Positions 10,926-22,650 are shown, numbered from the stretch's first letter. The stretch: DNA of 41,760 bases from Comamonadaceae bacterium (GCA_013823485.1 PNMF01000012.1:1-41760), one strand, 5' to 3'. Numbers and translations: made by a program. The notes: generated by a model from the letters alone, not told the origin.

Positions 10926-13565
10926 TCAACCGGCCAGGGCTTCCAGCAGTTCGGTCTCGATCTCGATCTGCCGCTTGTTCACCTGCAGCGGCGCGCCGCT
11001 GATCAGGAAGGTGTCTTCCACCCGTTCGCCCAGCGTGGTGATCTTGGCCAGCTGCACGCTGATGTCGTGCCGCGCCAGCACCCGGGTGATGCCGTACAGC
11101 AGCCCGGCCCGGTCGCTGGCCGAAATCGACAGCAGCCAGCGCTGGGCCTTTTCGTCGGGGCGCAGGTCCACCCGGGGGGTGACCGGGAAGTTCTTCACCC
11201 GACGCGAGAGCCGGCCCAGGGTGGGTGGCGGCAGCGGGCCTCGTTCGTCGATCACCTTGGCCAGCCGGTTTTCCACCATGGCGGTCAGCTCCCGGTAGTG
11301 CTCGGCCATCTCGGGTACCACCACCTGGAAGGTGTCCAGCGCATGGCCGGTCTGGGTGGTGTGCACCCGCGCGTCCAGGATGCTGAAGTGGGCCATGTCG
11401 AAATAGCCGCAGATGCGGGCGAACAGGTCGGGCTGGTCCGGGGCGTACACCAGCACCTGCAGGCCTTCGCCTTCCGGCGAGAGCCGAGCCCGCACGATGC
11501 TGCGCTGGCGCGCCTCTTCGGTCTGGCGCTCCGGCCGGGCCAGTTCGCGCGAGAGCATGCGGGTGTGCCAGGCGATGTCGTCGGCCTCGTGGCGCATGAA
11601 GTAGCTCACGTCCAGCGTGTCCCACAGGCCCTTGTGGGCGTTGTGGGGCAGGGCGTGCAGGGCCAGCATCTGCAGGGCCTCGCGTTTGCGGCCTTCCACC
11701 TCGGCGCCGGCATCGGGGGCGCGGCCGCCGAGGGCCCGCAGGGTGTAGCGGTACAGGTCTTCCAGCAGCTTGCCCTTCCAGGCGTTCCAGACCTTGGGGC
11801 TGGTGCCGCGGATGTCGGCCACGGTGAGCAGGTAGAGCGCGGTCAGGTAGCGCTCGTTGCCGACCCGCTTGGCGAAGGCGTTGATGACGTCCGGGTCGCT
11901 CAGGTCTTCCTTCTGGGCCAGCCGGCTCATGGTGAGGTGTTCGCCCACCAGGAACTCGATCAGCCGGGCATCTTCGCGCTCGATGCCGTGCTGGCGACAG
12001 AAGGCCCGCACGTCGCGCGCACCGAGCTCGGAATGGTCGCCGCCCCGACCCTTGGCAATGTCGTGGAACAGCGCGGCGGCGTACAGGATCCAGGGCTTGT
12101 CCCAGCCGGCGGCCAGCTGCGAGCAGAACGGGTATTCGTGCGAATGCTCGGCAATGAAGAAGCGGCGCACGTTGCGCAGCACCATCAGGATGTGCTGGTC
12201 GACCGTGTAGACATGGAACAGGTCGTGCTGCATCTGTCCGACGATGTTCCGGAACACCCACAGGTAGCGGCCCAGCACCGAGGTCTGGTTCATCAGCCGC
12301 ATCGCATGGGTGATGCCCTGCGGCTCCTGCAGGATGCGGCGGAACTGCTCCCGGTTCACCGGATCGGCCCGGAACTTGCCGTTCATGACCGAGCGGGCGT
12401 TGTAGAGCGCGCGCAGCGTGCGGGCCGACAGCCCCTTCACCCCCACCGTGGTCTGGTAGATGTGGAAGGTTTCCAGGATGGCGTGGGGGTGCTGCAGGTA
12501 GAGGTTGTCGCTCGCCACCTCCAGCATGCCGCCCTTCTCGAAGAAGCGCTCGTTGATGGGCCTCAGGCGCTGCACGCCGGGTTCCGAGCTGGCCAGCCGC
12601 TCCTCGATGTTGAGCAGCAGGATCTGGTTGAGCTGGGTGACCGCCTTGGCCGCCCAGTAGTAGCGCTTCATCAGCCCTTCGCTGGCGCGGCGCAGGCCAC
12701 GCGGCCGGGCCTCGCCGGGCGGTGGGGTCTGGTTGCTGAACCCGAAGGATTCGGCCACTGCGGTCTGCAGGTCGAACACCAGCCGGTCCTCGCGGCGGCG
12801 GGCCAGCAGGTGCAGCCGCGCGCGGATCAGGCTGAGCAGCGCCTCGTTGGCCTTGATCTGCCGCGCCTCCAATGGCGTGGCGAGACCCTTCCGGGCCAGC
12901 TCGTCCCAGCTGCGGCCCAGACCGGCCGCCTTGGCCACCCACAGGATGATCTGCAGGTCGCGCAGGCCACCCGGCGACTCCTTGCAGTTGGGCTCCAGGG
13001 AGTAGGGCGTGTTCTCGAACTTGTGGTGGCGCTGGCGCATTTCCAGCGTCTTGGCCACGAAGAAGGCCTTCGGGTCCATGGCTTCGCCGAGGTGCTGCAC
13101 CAGCGAGCGGAAAGCCTTGCGGCTGCCGGCCACCGGCCGCGATTCGAGCAGCGAGGTCTGGACCGTGACGTCCTTGCCGGCCTCGGCCACACATTCCTCC
13201 AGGGTGCGCACGCTGGAGCCGATTTCCAGGCCGACGTCCCAGCAGGAGCCGATGAAGCCCTCCAGCCGGGCCTTGAGCGCGGCGTCCTCCTCGGGGCGGC
13301 AACCATCCGGCAGCAGCACCAGGACATCGATGTCGGAGTAGGGGAACAGCTCACCCCGGCCGTAGCCGCCCACGGCCACCAGGGCGGTGTCGGCCGAGAA
13401 GCCGGCGTGTTCCCAAAGCTGGGTCAATGTGCGGTCGGTCAGCTGGGCCAGCTGGCGCAGGGCCCGGCCTACACCCCGGGTCGAGGCACCTTGCACCCCG
13501 AGCTGGGCAAACAGCTCGGCCTTGTCGTCGCGGTAACGCTGCCGCAGCTCCGCCAGCGGTGCCAT
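10926..13565 (-). CDS. glnD: Bifunctional [protein-PII] uridylyltransferase/uridylyl-removing enzyme
   Basis: A 879-residue nitrogen-status sensor that uridylylates PII proteins when glutamine is low and deuridylylates them when it is high. The nucleotidyltransferase domain has GGYGRGEL (66-73) and the metal-binding DID (78-80). The HD domain carries HD at 501-502 in [15 protein letters not shown], responsible for UMP removal. Two ACT domains (about 695-770 and 805-879) bind glutamine. The ATG at 13565 is preferred to the upstream 13610: it has GAGGGG 8-9 nt upstream, overlapping the map stop codon, and avoids a 32-bp overlap with map. It is the second gene of a map-glnD operon. Confidence 0.97.
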   Translation of the reverse strand: MAPLAELRQRYRDDKAELFAQLGVQGASTRGVGRALRQLAQLTDRTLTQLWEHAGFSADTALVAVGGYGRGELFPYSDIDVLVLLPDGCRPEEDAALKARLEGFIGSCWDVGLEIGSSVRTLEECVAEAGKDVTVQTSLLESRPVAGSRKAFRSLVQHLGEAMDPKAFFVAKTLEMRQRHHKFENTPYSLEPNCKESPGGLRDLQIILWVAKAAGLGRSWDELARKGLATPLEARQIKANEALLSLIRARLHLLARRREDRLVFDLQTAVAESFGFSNQTPPPGEARPRGLRRASEGLMKRYYWAAKAVTQLNQILLLNIEERLASSEPGVQRLRPINERFFEKGGMLEVASDNLYLQHPHAILETFHIYQTTVGVKGLSARTLRALYNARSVMNGKFRADPVNREQFRRILQEPQGITHAMRLMNQTSVLGRYLWVFRNIVGQMQHDLFHVYTVDQHILMVLRNVRRFFIAEHSHEYPFCSQLAAGWDKPWILYAAALFHDIAKGRGGDHSELGARDVRAFCRQHGIEREDARLIEFLVGEHLTMSRLAQKEDLSDPDVINAFAKRVGNERYLTALYLLTVADIRGTSPKVWNAWKGKLLEDLYRYTLRALGGRAPDAGAEVEGRKREALQMLALHALPHNAHKGLWDTLDVSYFMRHEADDIAWHTRMLSRELARPERQTEEARQRSIVRARLSPEGEGLQVLVYAPDQPDLFARICGYFDMAHFSILDARVHTTQTGHALDTFQVVVPEMAEHYRELTAMVENRLAKVIDERGPLPPPTLGRLSRRVKNFPVTPRVDLRPDEKAQRWLLSISASDRAGLLYGITRVLARHDISVQLAKITTLGERVEDTFLISGAPLQVNKRQIEIETELLEALAG

Positions 13566-13578
13566 GCGGCGGCCCCCC

Positions 13579-14406
13579 TCAGGCGGCCGCCGCAGCGGCT
13601 TCGCCCACAAAGGCGGGCGCGGCCGGGCTGCCGGCGGACAGGGTCAGCACTTCGTAGCCGGTGGGCGTGACCAGCACCGTGTGTTCCCACTGCGCCGAGA
13701 GGGAGCGGTCGCGGGTGACGATGGTCCAGCCATCGCCGGCTTCCTTGATGTCGCGCTTGCCGGCGTTGATCATGGGTTCGATGGTGAAGGTCATGCCCGG
13801 CTTGAGCTCTTCCATGGTGCCGGGGCGGCCGTAGTGCAGCACCTGCGGCTCTTCGTGGAAGCGCTGCCCGATGCCGTGGCCGCAGAACTCGCGCACCACG
13901 GTGAAGCCGTTGGATTCGGCGTAGGTCTGGATGGCGTGGCCGATGTCGCCCAGCCGGATGCCGGGACGCACCATCACGATGCCCTTCCACATGGCCTCGA
14001 AGGTGACCTGGCACAGGCGGCGGGCCTGCACGGTAGCGGCGGCCTCGCCACCCACCAGGTACATGCGGCTGTTGTCGCCGAACCAGCCGTCCTTGATGAC
14101 GGTCACGTCCACGTTGAGGATGTCGCCCTTCTTCAGCGGCTTGTCGTTCGGGATGCCGTGGCACACCACATGGTTGATCGAGGTGCAGAGGTGGCCCGGG
14201 TAGGGCGGGTAGCCCGGCGGCTGGTAGCCGATGGTGGCCGACACCGTGCCCTGCTGCTTCATGTAGTCGGCGGCCAGCCGGTCGATCTCCAGCGTGGTCA
14301 CCCCGGGCTGGATCAGCGGGGTGAGGTAGTCCAGAACCTCGGAGGCCAGCCGGCAGGCGGTGCGCATGCCGGCGATGCCGGCCTCGTCTTTGTAGGTGAT
14401 GCTCAT
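13579..14406 (-). CDS. map: Type I methionine aminopeptidase
   Basis: A 275-residue metalloprotease that removes N-terminal Met after deformylation. Visible metal/active-site residues are His83 (VCHGIP), Asp100 and Asp111 ([16 protein letters not shown]), the His of CGHGIG, Glu in FTIEPMI and Glu in QWEHTVLV. Length is slightly above E. coli MAP because of an Ala-rich tail ending in AAAAA. The minus-strand ATG at 14406 has a GATAAT hexamer 8 nt upstream and no Shine-Dalgarno, suggesting a leaderless message. glnD begins 13 bp after its stop. Confidence 0.97.
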   Translation of the reverse strand: MSITYKDEAGIAGMRTACRLASEVLDYLTPLIQPGVTTLEIDRLAADYMKQQGTVSATIGYQPPGYPPYPGHLCTSINHVVCHGIPNDKPLKKGDILNVDVTVIKDGWFGDNSRMYLVGGEAAATVQARRLCQVTFEAMWKGIVMVRPGIRLGDIGHAIQTYAESNGFTVVREFCGHGIGQRFHEEPQVLHYGRPGTMEELKPGMTFTIEPMINAGKRDIKEAGDGWTIVTRDRSLSAQWEHTVLVTPTGYEVLTLSAGSPAAPAFVGEAAAAAA

Positions 14407-14414
14407 GGGGGCGG

Positions 14415-14420
14415 ATTATC
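14415..14420 (-). promoter_or_regulatory. -10-like hexamer of map-glnD, probable leaderless start
   Basis: GATAAT on the minus strand ends 8 nt before the map ATG, the same spacing as at dapC. No convincing -35 is visible. The divergent purL promoter candidate lies 36 bp away. Confidence 0.45.
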
Positions 14421-14455
14421 CCACCGGCACCCGTATCTGCAGGGTCCGGCGCGGC

Positions 14456-14482
14456 TTGCCACCGGGGGGCGACGGGTAAAAT
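14456..14482 (+). promoter_or_regulatory. Candidate sigma70 promoter of purL
   Basis: TTGCCA (14456-14461, five of six to consensus) and TAAAAT (14477-14482, five of six) are separated by 15 bp, shorter than the preferred 17. Predicted initiation is about 43 nt before the purL GTG. Purine repression would be expected, but I see no clear operator palindrome here. Confidence 0.5.
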
Positions 14483-14531
14483 CCCGGGTTTTCCGCCCAC
14501 CCGGTGGGTCAACGCACCTCAGGCTCCCAAC

Positions 14532-17500
14532 GTGTCCCTGCACCTGCGCTTTTTTGACGGCGGCAATGCCGTCAGCGACTTCAAAGTCCAGCAACTCCTG
14601 CCCCGTCTGCAGGCCGTCTCCGACAAGATCACCAGCCTCAGCGCCCGCTTCGTGCACCTGGCCAGCTTCGACGCCGAGCCCGACGCCGCCACCCTGCAGC
14701 GCCTGACCGAGCTGCTGACCTACGGCGAACCGGTGAGCGACGCGCACCTGGCCCTGCAGACGCAGGCAGCACCGGCCCTGCTGGTCATGCCGCGCCTGGG
14801 CACCGTCTCGCCCTGGGCTTCCAAGGCCACCGACATCGCCCGCAACTGCGGCCTGACGCTGCACCGCGTGGAGCGGGTGGTGGAGTACCGCGTCGGCCTC
14901 AAATCCGGCCTGCTGGGCAAGGCCAGCCTCAAGCCCGAGCAGCTGGAGGCGGTGGCCGAGGTGCTGCACGACCGCATGACCGAAGCGGTGGTGGTCGACC
15001 GCGAACAGGCCCGCGCGCTGTTCACCGAGCTGCAGGCCGAGCCCATGGCGCATGTGGACGTGCTGGGTGGCGGCCGCGCCGCGCTGGTGCAGGCCAACAC
15101 CGCCTGGGGCCTGGCCCTGGCCGACGACGAGATCGACTATCTGCTCGACGCCTTCAAGGGCCTGGGCCGCAACCCGACCGACGTCGAGCTCATGATGTTC
15201 GCGCAGGCCAATTCGGAGCACTGCCGGCACAAGATCTTCAACGCCCAGTTCACCATCGACGGCGCCCCGCAGGACAAGAGCCTGTTCGGCATGATCCGCC
15301 ACACCCACCAGACCAGCCCGCAGCACACGGTGGTGGCCTATTCGGACAACGCCTCGGTCATGGAAGGCCATGCGGTGCAGCGGCTGGTGGCGCGTTTTGA
15401 CGGCCAGCAGCTGCCGCGTTACCAGCTGGAAGCCGCCACCCACCATGTGCTGATGAAGGTGGAGACCCACAACCACCCCACCGCCATCTCGCCCTTCCCG
15501 GGGGCCTCCACCGGTGCCGGCGGCGAGATCCGCGACGAGGGCGCCACCGGCCGGGGCTCGCGGCCCAAGGCCGGTCTGACCGGCTTCACCGTCAGCCGCC
15601 TGTGGGGCGGCCTGAGCGACCAGCCCGGCGGCAAGCCCGAACACATCGCCAGCCCGCTGCAGATCATGACCGAGGGCCCGCTGGGCGGTGCTGCCTTCAA
15701 CAACGAATTCGGCCGGCCCAACCTGCTGGGCTACTTCCGCGAGTACGAGCAGCAGGTGGACAGAGTGCAGCGCGGCTACCACAAGCCCATCATGATCGCC
15801 GGGGGTCTGGGCAGCATCGACGCCACGCAGACCCGCAAGATCGAGTTCCCGGCCGGCACCCTGCTGGTCCAGCTCGGCGGCCCGGGCATGAAGATCGGCA
15901 TGGGCGGCGGTGCCGCCAGCTCCATGGCCACCGGCACCAACGCCGCCGACCTCGACTTCGACTCGGTGCAGCGTGGCAACCCGGAGATCGAGCGCCGTGC
16001 GCAGGAGGTCATCAACCACTGCTGGCAGCAGGGCGAGCGCAACCCCATCCTGGCCATCCACGACGTGGGCGCCGGCGGACTCTCCAACGCCTTTCCCGAG
16101 ATCACCAACGACGCCGGTCGCGGTGCCCGCTTCGACCTGCGCGCTGTGCCGCTGGAGGAAAGCGGCCTGGCCCCGAAGGAGATCTGGTGCAACGAGAGCC
16201 AGGAACGCTATGTGCTGGCGATTGCGCCCGAATCGCTGGACGTGTTTCGCGCCTTCTGCGAACGCGAGCGCTGCCCGTTTGCGGTGGTGGGCGTGGCGAC
16301 CGAAGAGCGCGACCTGAAGCTGGTGGACGAGGGTGCCGAGAGCCCGGTCGACATGCCGATGTCGGTCCTGCTGGGCAAGCCGCCCAAGATGCACCGCGAC
16401 GTGAAGACCGTGGCGCGCCAGTCGCCGCCGCTGGACCTGACCGACATCGATCTGCAGAAGGCGGTCATCGACGTGCTGAGCCACCCCACGGTGGCCTCGA
16501 AGCGTTTCCTGGTCACCATCGGAGACCGCACCGTGGGTGGTCTGAGCCACCGCGACCAGATGGTCGGCCCCTGGCAGGTGCCGGTGGCCGACTGCGCCGT
16601 GACCCTGGCCGACCACACCGGCTTTGCCGGCGAGGCCATGAGCATGGGCGAGCGCACCCCGCTGGCGGCCACCAGCCCGGCCGCCAGCGGCCGCATGGCG
16701 GTGGCGGAAGCCATCACCAACCTGCTGGCCGCGCCCATCGAGCTGCCGCGTGTGAAGCTGTCGGCCAACTGGATGGCGGCCTGCGGCGAGCCCGGCGAAG
16801 ACGCCGCGCTGTATGAAACCGTCAAGGCGGTGGGCATGGAACTGTGCCCGGCGCTGGGCGTGTCCATTCCGGTCGGCAAGGACAGCCTGTCCATGCGCAC
16901 CCAGTGGCAGGCCGACGGCCAGACCCGCAAGGTGACCGCGCCGGTCAGCCTGATCGTCAGCGCCTTTGCCAGCCTGCCCGACGTGCGCGGCACGCTCACG
17001 CCCCAGCTGGACCGCAACCTGGACGACACCACGCTGGTGCTGGTCGACCTGGGCAAGGGCCGCCACCGCATGGGCGGCAGCATCCTGGCGCAGGTGCTGG
17101 GCCATCCGGGCGGTGAAGTCCCCGATCTGGACAGCCCGCAGGACCTGGTCGCGCTGGTGAATGCGGTCAATGCCCTGCGCTCGCAGGGCCGCCTGCTGGC
17201 CTACCACGACCGCAGCGACGGCGGCCTGCTGGCGGCGGTGGCCGAGATGGCCTTTGCCGGCCAGGTGGGCGTGGCCCTGAACGTGGATCTGCTGGTCACC
17301 GAAGGCGACGGCATCAGCGACAGCCGTGCCGAGGTGGGCGACGCCAAGAACTGGAGCAAGCAGGTCAGCGCCCGCCGCGAGGAGCTCACCCTGCGAGCCC
17401 TGTTCAACGAAGAGCTGGGCGTGGTGCTGCAGGTGCGCACCGCCGAACGCAACGAGGTGATGCAGGTGCTGCGCGAGCATGGCCTGTCGAAGTTCAGCCA

Positions 17501-18539
17501 CTTCATCGGCAAGACCCGCCCGGCCAGCTCGCCGATGGACGCCGGCAAGGGCGAACTGCAAGTCTGGCGCGACACCAAGGCGGTGTTCAGCGCCCGCCTG
17601 AGCGATCTGCACCAGGTCTGGGACAGCGTGAGCTGGAAGATCAACCAGCAGCGCGACAACCCGGCCTGTGCCGACGCCGAGCACGCCGCCGCCGGCGACC
17701 CGACCGACCCGGGCCTGCACAGCCAGCTCAGCTTCGACCCGGCCGATGACGTGGCCGCGCCGTTCCTGAACCTGGCCCGTCCGCGCGTGGCCATCCTGCG
17801 CGAGCAGGGCGTCAACTCCCATGTGGAGATGGCCCACGCCTTCACGCTGGCCGGCTTCGACGCCTTCGACGTCCACATGACCGACCTGCAGTCCGGCCGC
17901 GCCAGGCTGGCCGACTTCCAGGGCGTGGTGGCCTGCGGCGGCTTCAGCTACGGCGACACGCTGGGCGCCGGCATCGGCTGGGCCCGCTCGATCACCTTCA
18001 ATGCCGCGCTGGCCGACCAGTTCAAGGCCTTCTTCGCCCGTACCGACACCTTCGGCCTGGGCGTGTGCAACGGCTGCCAGATGTTTGCCGAGCTGGCCGA
18101 CATCATTCCGGGTGCGCAGGCCTGGCCGCGCTTCACCACCAACCAGAGCGAGCGCTTCGAGGCACGCCTGTCGCTGGTGGAGGTGCTGGAATCGCCCAGC
18201 CTGTTCCTGCAGGGCATGGCCGGCACCCGCCTGCCGATCGCGGTGGCGCACGGCGAGGGCTTTGCGAACTTTCGCCACCGGGGCCACCCGGCGGAGGTGA
18301 TCGGCGCCATGCGCTTCGTGGACCACCACGGCGTGGCCACCGAGCGCTACCCGTTCAACCCCAACGGCAGCCCGGGCGGCCTGACGGCTGTCACCACCGC
18401 CGATGGCCGCTTCACGGCCATGATGCCGCACCCCGAACGCGTCTTCCGCAACATCCAGATGAGCTGGACCGACCAGGACCCGTCCGCCTTCAGCGGCTGG
18501 ATGCGCCTGTGGCGCAACGCCCGTCGCTGGGTGGGTTGA
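14532..18539 (+). CDS. purL: Phosphoribosylformylglycinamidine synthase (large, single-chain PurL)
   Basis: A 1335-residue enzyme of purine synthesis converting FGAR, glutamine and ATP to FGAM. This is the large gammaproteobacterial/betaproteobacterial type. The N-terminal domain (1-160) is followed by a linker containing [20 protein letters not shown]. Two AIRS-like ATP-grasp-related halves follow, and from about 1083 a class I glutaminase starting [20 protein letters not shown]. The glutaminase triad is Cys1179 (GVCNGCQM), His1300 and Glu1302 (MMPHPER). It starts with GTG; only a weak AGG precedes it. Divergent from map. Immediately followed by a toxin-antitoxin pair. Confidence 0.98.
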   Translation: MSLHLRFFDGGNAVSDFKVQQLLPRLQAVSDKITSLSARFVHLASFDAEPDAATLQRLTELLTYGEPVSDAHLALQTQAAPALLVMPRLGTVSPWASKATDIARNCGLTLHRVERVVEYRVGLKSGLLGKASLKPEQLEAVAEVLHDRMTEAVVVDREQARALFTELQAEPMAHVDVLGGGRAALVQANTAWGLALADDEIDYLLDAFKGLGRNPTDVELMMFAQANSEHCRHKIFNAQFTIDGAPQDKSLFGMIRHTHQTSPQHTVVAYSDNASVMEGHAVQRLVARFDGQQLPRYQLEAATHHVLMKVETHNHPTAISPFPGASTGAGGEIRDEGATGRGSRPKAGLTGFTVSRLWGGLSDQPGGKPEHIASPLQIMTEGPLGGAAFNNEFGRPNLLGYFREYEQQVDRVQRGYHKPIMIAGGLGSIDATQTRKIEFPAGTLLVQLGGPGMKIGMGGGAASSMATGTNAADLDFDSVQRGNPEIERRAQEVINHCWQQGERNPILAIHDVGAGGLSNAFPEITNDAGRGARFDLRAVPLEESGLAPKEIWCNESQERYVLAIAPESLDVFRAFCERERCPFAVVGVATEERDLKLVDEGAESPVDMPMSVLLGKPPKMHRDVKTVARQSPPLDLTDIDLQKAVIDVLSHPTVASKRFLVTIGDRTVGGLSHRDQMVGPWQVPVADCAVTLADHTGFAGEAMSMGERTPLAATSPAASGRMAVAEAITNLLAAPIELPRVKLSANWMAACGEPGEDAALYETVKAVGMELCPALGVSIPVGKDSLSMRTQWQADGQTRKVTAPVSLIVSAFASLPDVRGTLTPQLDRNLDDTTLVLVDLGKGRHRMGGSILAQVLGHPGGEVPDLDSPQDLVALVNAVNALRSQGRLLAYHDRSDGGLLAAVAEMAFAGQVGVALNVDLLVTEGDGISDSRAEVGDAKNWSKQVSARREELTLRALFNEELGVVLQVRTAERNEVMQVLREHGLSKFSHFIGKTRPASSPMDAGKGELQVWRDTKAVFSARLSDLHQVWDSVSWKINQQRDNPACADAEHAAAGDPTDPGLHSQLSFDPADDVAAPFLNLARPRVAILREQGVNSHVEMAHAFTLAGFDAFDVHMTDLQSGRARLADFQGVVACGGFSYGDTLGAGIGWARSITFNAALADQFKAFFARTDTFGLGVCNGCQMFAELADIIPGAQAWPRFTTNQSERFEARLSLVEVLESPSLFLQGMAGTRLPIAVAHGEGFANFRHRGHPAEVIGAMRFVDHHGVATERYPFNPNGSPGGLTAVTTADGRFTAMMPHPERVFRNIQMSWTDQDPSAFSGWMRLWRNARRWVG

Positions 18540-18558
18540 TCCGATCCGATGGCCTCAT

Positions 18559-18586
18559 TGCCGTTTACCGGTAAACGGTATATCCT
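18559..18586 (+). promoter_or_regulatory. higBA promoter with 18-bp palindromic operator
   Basis: A perfect 18-bp palindrome, CCGTTTACCGGTAAACGG (18561-18578), lies between a -35-like TTGCCG (18559-18564) and a -10-like TATCCT (18581-18586) with a 16-bp spacer. This is the expected position of a site bound by the antitoxin or toxin-antitoxin complex for autorepression. Predicted initiation is only about 12 nt before the higB ATG, so the leader is very short and lacks a clear ribosome-binding site. Confidence 0.7.
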
Positions 18587-18604
18587 CTGCCGCAACCCCA
18601 TCCG

Positions 18605-18883
18605 ATGATCGTTTCTTTCGCAGACAACGAGACGGCGGCGGTGTTCGAGGGAAAACGGGTGCGCCGTTGGGCTCAGCTGCTTGCGATTGCTCAGCGCAAG
18701 CTGCAGCTGCTGGACTCGGCGGCCACCTTGGAGGCCTTGCGGGTACCCCCCGGCAACCGGCTGGAGGCCTTGCGCGGTGACCGCGCCGGCCAGCACAGCA
18801 TCCGCATCAACGACCAGTTCCGGGTCTGTTTCGTCTGGCGTTCCGATGGGGTTCATGACGTGCAGATCGTCGACTACCACTGA
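18605..18883 (+). CDS. higB: HigB-family (RelE/ParE superfamily) toxin
   Basis: A 92-residue basic protein typical of ribosome-dependent mRNA interferases of the HigB type, with conserved GNRLEALRGDRAGQHSIRIN and QFRVCFVWR segments around residues 56-80. It is predicted to cleave mRNA in the ribosomal A site when freed from its antitoxin. The toxin-first order is characteristic of hig loci. higA starts 12 bp after its stop. The gene sits alone with its antitoxin between purL and the yedI-like gene and appears to be an inserted cassette. All core family segments look intact. Confidence 0.92.
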   Translation: MIVSFADNETAAVFEGKRVRRWAQLLAIAQRKLQLLDSAATLEALRVPPGNRLEALRGDRAGQHSIRINDQFRVCFVWRSDGVHDVQIVDYH

Positions 18884-18895
18884 GAGGTCAAGACC

Positions 18896-19207
18896 ATGGC
18901 AAAACGAACCGTTCAAAACGGGATGAGGCCGGTTCATCCGGGCGAGATCCTGCGCGAGGAGTACCTGGCGCCTCTGAGCATGAGTGCCAATGCGCTGGCA
19001 CAGGCGCTCAAGGTGCCGGCCTCCCGCATCAACGACATCGTCCTTGAGCGCCGGGGCATCACAGTCGATACGGCCATGCGCCTGGTCCGCTATTTCGGCG
19101 GTGATGTCCAGACCTGGATGAATCTGCAGACCGCTTATGAGATCAAGCGCGCCGAGCAGGAGCTGGCCGATCGCATCGCGAACGAAGTCGCGCCCATGGC
19201 GGCCTGA
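18896..19207 (+). CDS. higA: HigA-family antitoxin (XRE helix-turn-helix)
   Basis: A 103-residue antitoxin with the characteristic opening RPVHPGEILREEYLAPLSMS and an XRE-type helix-turn-helix (about residues 28-62, SANALAQALKVPASRINDIV). The dimerising C-terminal helix includes WMNLQTAYEIKRAE. It should neutralise HigB and repress the operon at the palindrome 18561-18578. GAGAGG lies 8 nt before the ATG, a much better ribosome-binding site than that of higB, consistent with excess antitoxin synthesis. Confidence 0.93.
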   Translation: MAKRTVQNGMRPVHPGEILREEYLAPLSMSANALAQALKVPASRINDIVLERRGITVDTAMRLVRYFGGDVQTWMNLQTAYEIKRAEQELADRIANEVAPMAA

Positions 19208-19240
19208 GCCGTCTTTCAGCAACCATCACACCCTCTCACC

Positions 19241-20158
<918 letters not shown>

Positions 20159-20160
20159 GC

Positions 20161-20523
20161 ATGAAACGGTCGGATGCCGCCCCGCCCGAGCATTGGCGTC
20201 GCGACGCCGGACCGGACTCGGTGGCCGTGCTCGACATTCCCGGCCTGCTGGAACGCAGCCGGGTGTTCGAGGTGGATGTGACGCTGGTGGTGGATGTGCC
20301 GTCGGCACCGCAGGGGGCCTGGCACGAGCTGTCGCTGGAACTCGACGGAAAGCGCCAGTGGTGCCGGCGGGTGGACACCCGCAACCCGGGTCAGACCGAC
20401 GGGCTCGACTACCACCAGCAGGTGCGACTGGCCCCGGAGCAGGGCCTGCGCATCCGTGCGGTGGCGCAGGTCAAGGGGTGCCGCATCCGGCAGCTGCTGA
20501 TCGAGGCCCGCGAGGACAGCTGA
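20161..20523 (+). CDS. Small hypothetical protein
   Basis: A 120-residue soluble protein I do not recognise. The alternation of hydrophobic and polar residues (VFEVDVTLVVDVP, WHELSLELDGK, LRIRAVAQVKGCRIRQLLIE) suggests a beta-sandwich. Two cysteines (QWCRR and KGCRI) could pair. There is no signal peptide. The ATG at 20161 follows the yedI-like stop by 2 bp, so translation is probably coupled. It is convergent with the U32 gene, 34 bp away. A role linked to the DUF808 protein is conceivable from the coupling alone. Confidence 0.65.
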   Translation: MKRSDAAPPEHWRRDAGPDSVAVLDIPGLLERSRVFEVDVTLVVDVPSAPQGAWHELSLELDGKRQWCRRVDTRNPGQTDGLDYHQQVRLAPEQGLRIRAVAQVKGCRIRQLLIEAREDS

Positions 20524-20557
20524 CCCCCGGTGGCCGGCGTCGCTTCATGCCGGGGTG

Positions 20558-22546
20558 TCAGGCCGAGGTGACCGGCCGGGTCCGGTAGAAGCGGATCGGG
20601 CTGGTGGCGGTCTGCTGTGCGATGTCGCGCACGCTCTGCGGCACGCCGGCCTTGAGCTGGCCCACCACATGCATCTCGCAGGGCTTGCAGTCGAAGCGCA
20701 GGGTCAGCTTCTCGTTGCCGTGGGTGATGGTCATCGGCTCGGCCTTCACCGTGCCCTGCACCCCGGTCACGCCCTTGGCCTGCTTGGGACACAGGCTCAG
20801 GCTGAAGCGCACGCAGTGCTTGGTGATCATCAGGCTGACCTCGCCGGTTTCCTCGTGGCTCTCGTAGGCCGATGCGATCACCTTCACGCCGTGGCGGGCG
20901 TAGAAGTCGCGGGCCTTGTGGTTGTAGACGTTGGCAAGATACGTGAGGGTGTCTTCCGGGTAAGGCACCGGCGGCTCCACCGGCACCGCACGGGGCAGGC
21001 GCGTCCACGCCGCCGCGCGGGCCGCTTCCAGGGCCGCCACCGCGTCGCGCCGCAGCGGGTTGAGCAGCGAGGCCGGCACGAACCAGGGCTGTGAGAGGTC
21101 CAGCGCGATGTCGATCGGCTCGAAGATGGTTTCGCCCAGTCGGCCCAGCGCTTCCCGCAGCTTGTGGTCGGCCTGTGCCGCGTCGCGGGCCGGCTCCAGG
21201 GTGGCCTGCAGCGTGGCCGAACCGGTGTGTCCGTCCTCGTCGGTCAGGTCGAGACCCAGCCCGCCGGGCACTTCGGACAGCTTCATCCACACGCCGATGC
21301 GACGGTCCGCGCTCTTGCGGTCCAGGCCGCGCACCCAGGCCATGTCGCGGTTGCGGTTGATCACCGTGCCGCGCTTGAGGTGGCGCAGGCCCTCCAGCTC
21401 GTCCTTGGGGAACACCCGCCAGCGGCCTTCGCTGCCGGCGGCTTCGGCGCGGTTGATCTGCAGCCCCACCAGCTCCTTGTGCAGGTCGAGGTAACACAAG
21501 CCGTCGCCGTTGTGGATGACGGTGGCCGGGTCGTCGGTCTGGATCTCGACCCAGCGGTCGCCCACCTGGGTCACCCAGGCGATGGGGCGGCCCGGGTTCT
21601 TGGGCGTGTCGAACGCGCCGATGTCTTCCTTGCGGCCCTGCACGAAGTAGTCGGTGAACTCGCGGTTGAAGTTCTGGTCCGGGTCGGGGGTGAAGCTGAA
21701 GCTGCAGCGGCCGCTGGAGGCGCGGGCCAGCTCGGGCCGCTCTTCCAGGATCTCGTCGAACAGGCGGCGATAGTGGGCGGTGATGTTTTTCACATAGCCC
21801 AGGTCCTTGTAGCGGCCCTCGATCTTGAAGCTGCGCGCGCCGGCGTCGATGAGTTCGCGCAGGTTGTCGCTCTGGTTGTTGTCCTTCATGGACAGCACAT
21901 GCTTGTCGTGCGCCACGATGCGGCCCTGGCTGTCCTTCACCTCGTAGGGCAGGCGGCAGGCCTGCGAACAGTCGCCCCGGTTGGCGCTGCGCCCGGTGTG
22001 CGCGTGGCTCACATAGCACTGGCCGCTGTAGGCCACGCACAGCGCACCGTGGATGAAGAACTCCAGCGTGCAGCGCTCGGGGTCGGTGGCGGCGCGGATG
22101 TCGGCGATCTGCTGCAGCGTGAGCTCGCGGGCCAGCACGATCTGCGACAGCCCGGCGTCCTGCAGGAACCGGGCTTTCTCGGGGGTGCGGATGTCGGTCT
22201 GGGTGCTGGCGTGCAGCTGGATCGGCGGCAGGTCGATCTCCAGCAGGCCCATGTCCTGGATGATCAGTGCGTCCACCCCGGCATCGAACAGCTGCCAGGC
22301 CAGCTGGCGCGCCGGCTCCAGCTCGTCGTCCCGCAGGATGGTGTTCATGGTGACGAAGATGCGGCTGCCGAAGCGGTGGGCATGGCGCACCAGCCGGGCG
22401 ATGTCCTGAACGCTGTTGTCGGCCGCGGTGCGCGCCCCGAACGAGGGCCCGCCGATGTAGACCGCATCGGCGCCGTGGTGGATGGCCTCGATGCCGATGT
22501 CGGCGTCGCGGGCCGGGGAGAGGAGTTCGATCTGGTGGGGCAGCAT
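20558..22546 (-). CDS. rlhA: U32 family protein, RlhA-type 23S rRNA hydroxylation factor
   Basis: A 662-residue member of peptidase family U32, length and architecture matching RlhA (formerly YdcP), required for 5-hydroxycytidine at 23S rRNA position 2501 in E. coli. The family, which includes TrhP, is a set of RNA hydroxylation factors rather than proven proteases. The TIM-barrel N-terminal half starts IELLSPARDADIGIEAIHHG and has the U32 cysteine signature GQCYVSHAHTGRSANRGDCS with QACR after it. The C-terminal half carries further cysteines (LCPKQ, FDCKPCEMHV) that may join an Fe-S cluster. I chose the ATG at 22546; upstream residues in the open frame are low-quality. Confidence 0.85.
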   Translation of the reverse strand: MLPHQIELLSPARDADIGIEAIHHGADAVYIGGPSFGARTAADNSVQDIARLVRHAHRFGSRIFVTMNTILRDDELEPARQLAWQLFDAGVDALIIQDMGLLEIDLPPIQLHASTQTDIRTPEKARFLQDAGLSQIVLARELTLQQIADIRAATDPERCTLEFFIHGALCVAYSGQCYVSHAHTGRSANRGDCSQACRLPYEVKDSQGRIVAHDKHVLSMKDNNQSDNLRELIDAGARSFKIEGRYKDLGYVKNITAHYRRLFDEILEERPELARASSGRCSFSFTPDPDQNFNREFTDYFVQGRKEDIGAFDTPKNPGRPIAWVTQVGDRWVEIQTDDPATVIHNGDGLCYLDLHKELVGLQINRAEAAGSEGRWRVFPKDELEGLRHLKRGTVINRNRDMAWVRGLDRKSADRRIGVWMKLSEVPGGLGLDLTDEDGHTGSATLQATLEPARDAAQADHKLREALGRLGETIFEPIDIALDLSQPWFVPASLLNPLRRDAVAALEAARAAAWTRLPRAVPVEPPVPYPEDTLTYLANVYNHKARDFYARHGVKVIASAYESHEETGEVSLMITKHCVRFSLSLCPKQAKGVTGVQGTVKAEPMTITHGNEKLTLRFDCKPCEMHVVGQLKAGVPQSVRDIAQQTATSPIRFYRTRPVTSA

Positions 22547-22621
22547 GGAAGGTCGAATGTCGGGGTTCGGGGCCCGCGCGGGGCAGGATCCACGCCGATA
22601 TTGTCCCGGATGAAAGGCAAA

Positions 22622-22650
22622 CGGGGCACCGACCTGTGGTCGGTGCCCCG
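22622..22650 (-). terminator. Strong rho-independent-type terminator of the yciB-bolA-ppiC run
   Basis: CGGGGCACCGACC and GGTCGGTGCCCCG form a perfect 13-bp stem with a 3-nt loop. On the minus strand it lies 26 nt after the ppiC stop and is followed by TTTGCCTTTC, a broken T-rich stretch. It also lies upstream of rlhA and separates the two transcripts. Confidence 0.75.

Noticed and set aside
14403-18431. Minus-strand open frame of 1342 codons opposite purL
   Set aside because: Same artefact of high G+C third positions; no recognisable motif, while PurL is complete on the plus strand.
20523-20556. Possible bidirectional terminator CCCCGG/CCGGGG between the 120-residue gene and rlhA
   Set aside because: Six-pair stem with a long loop and no T-run on either strand.
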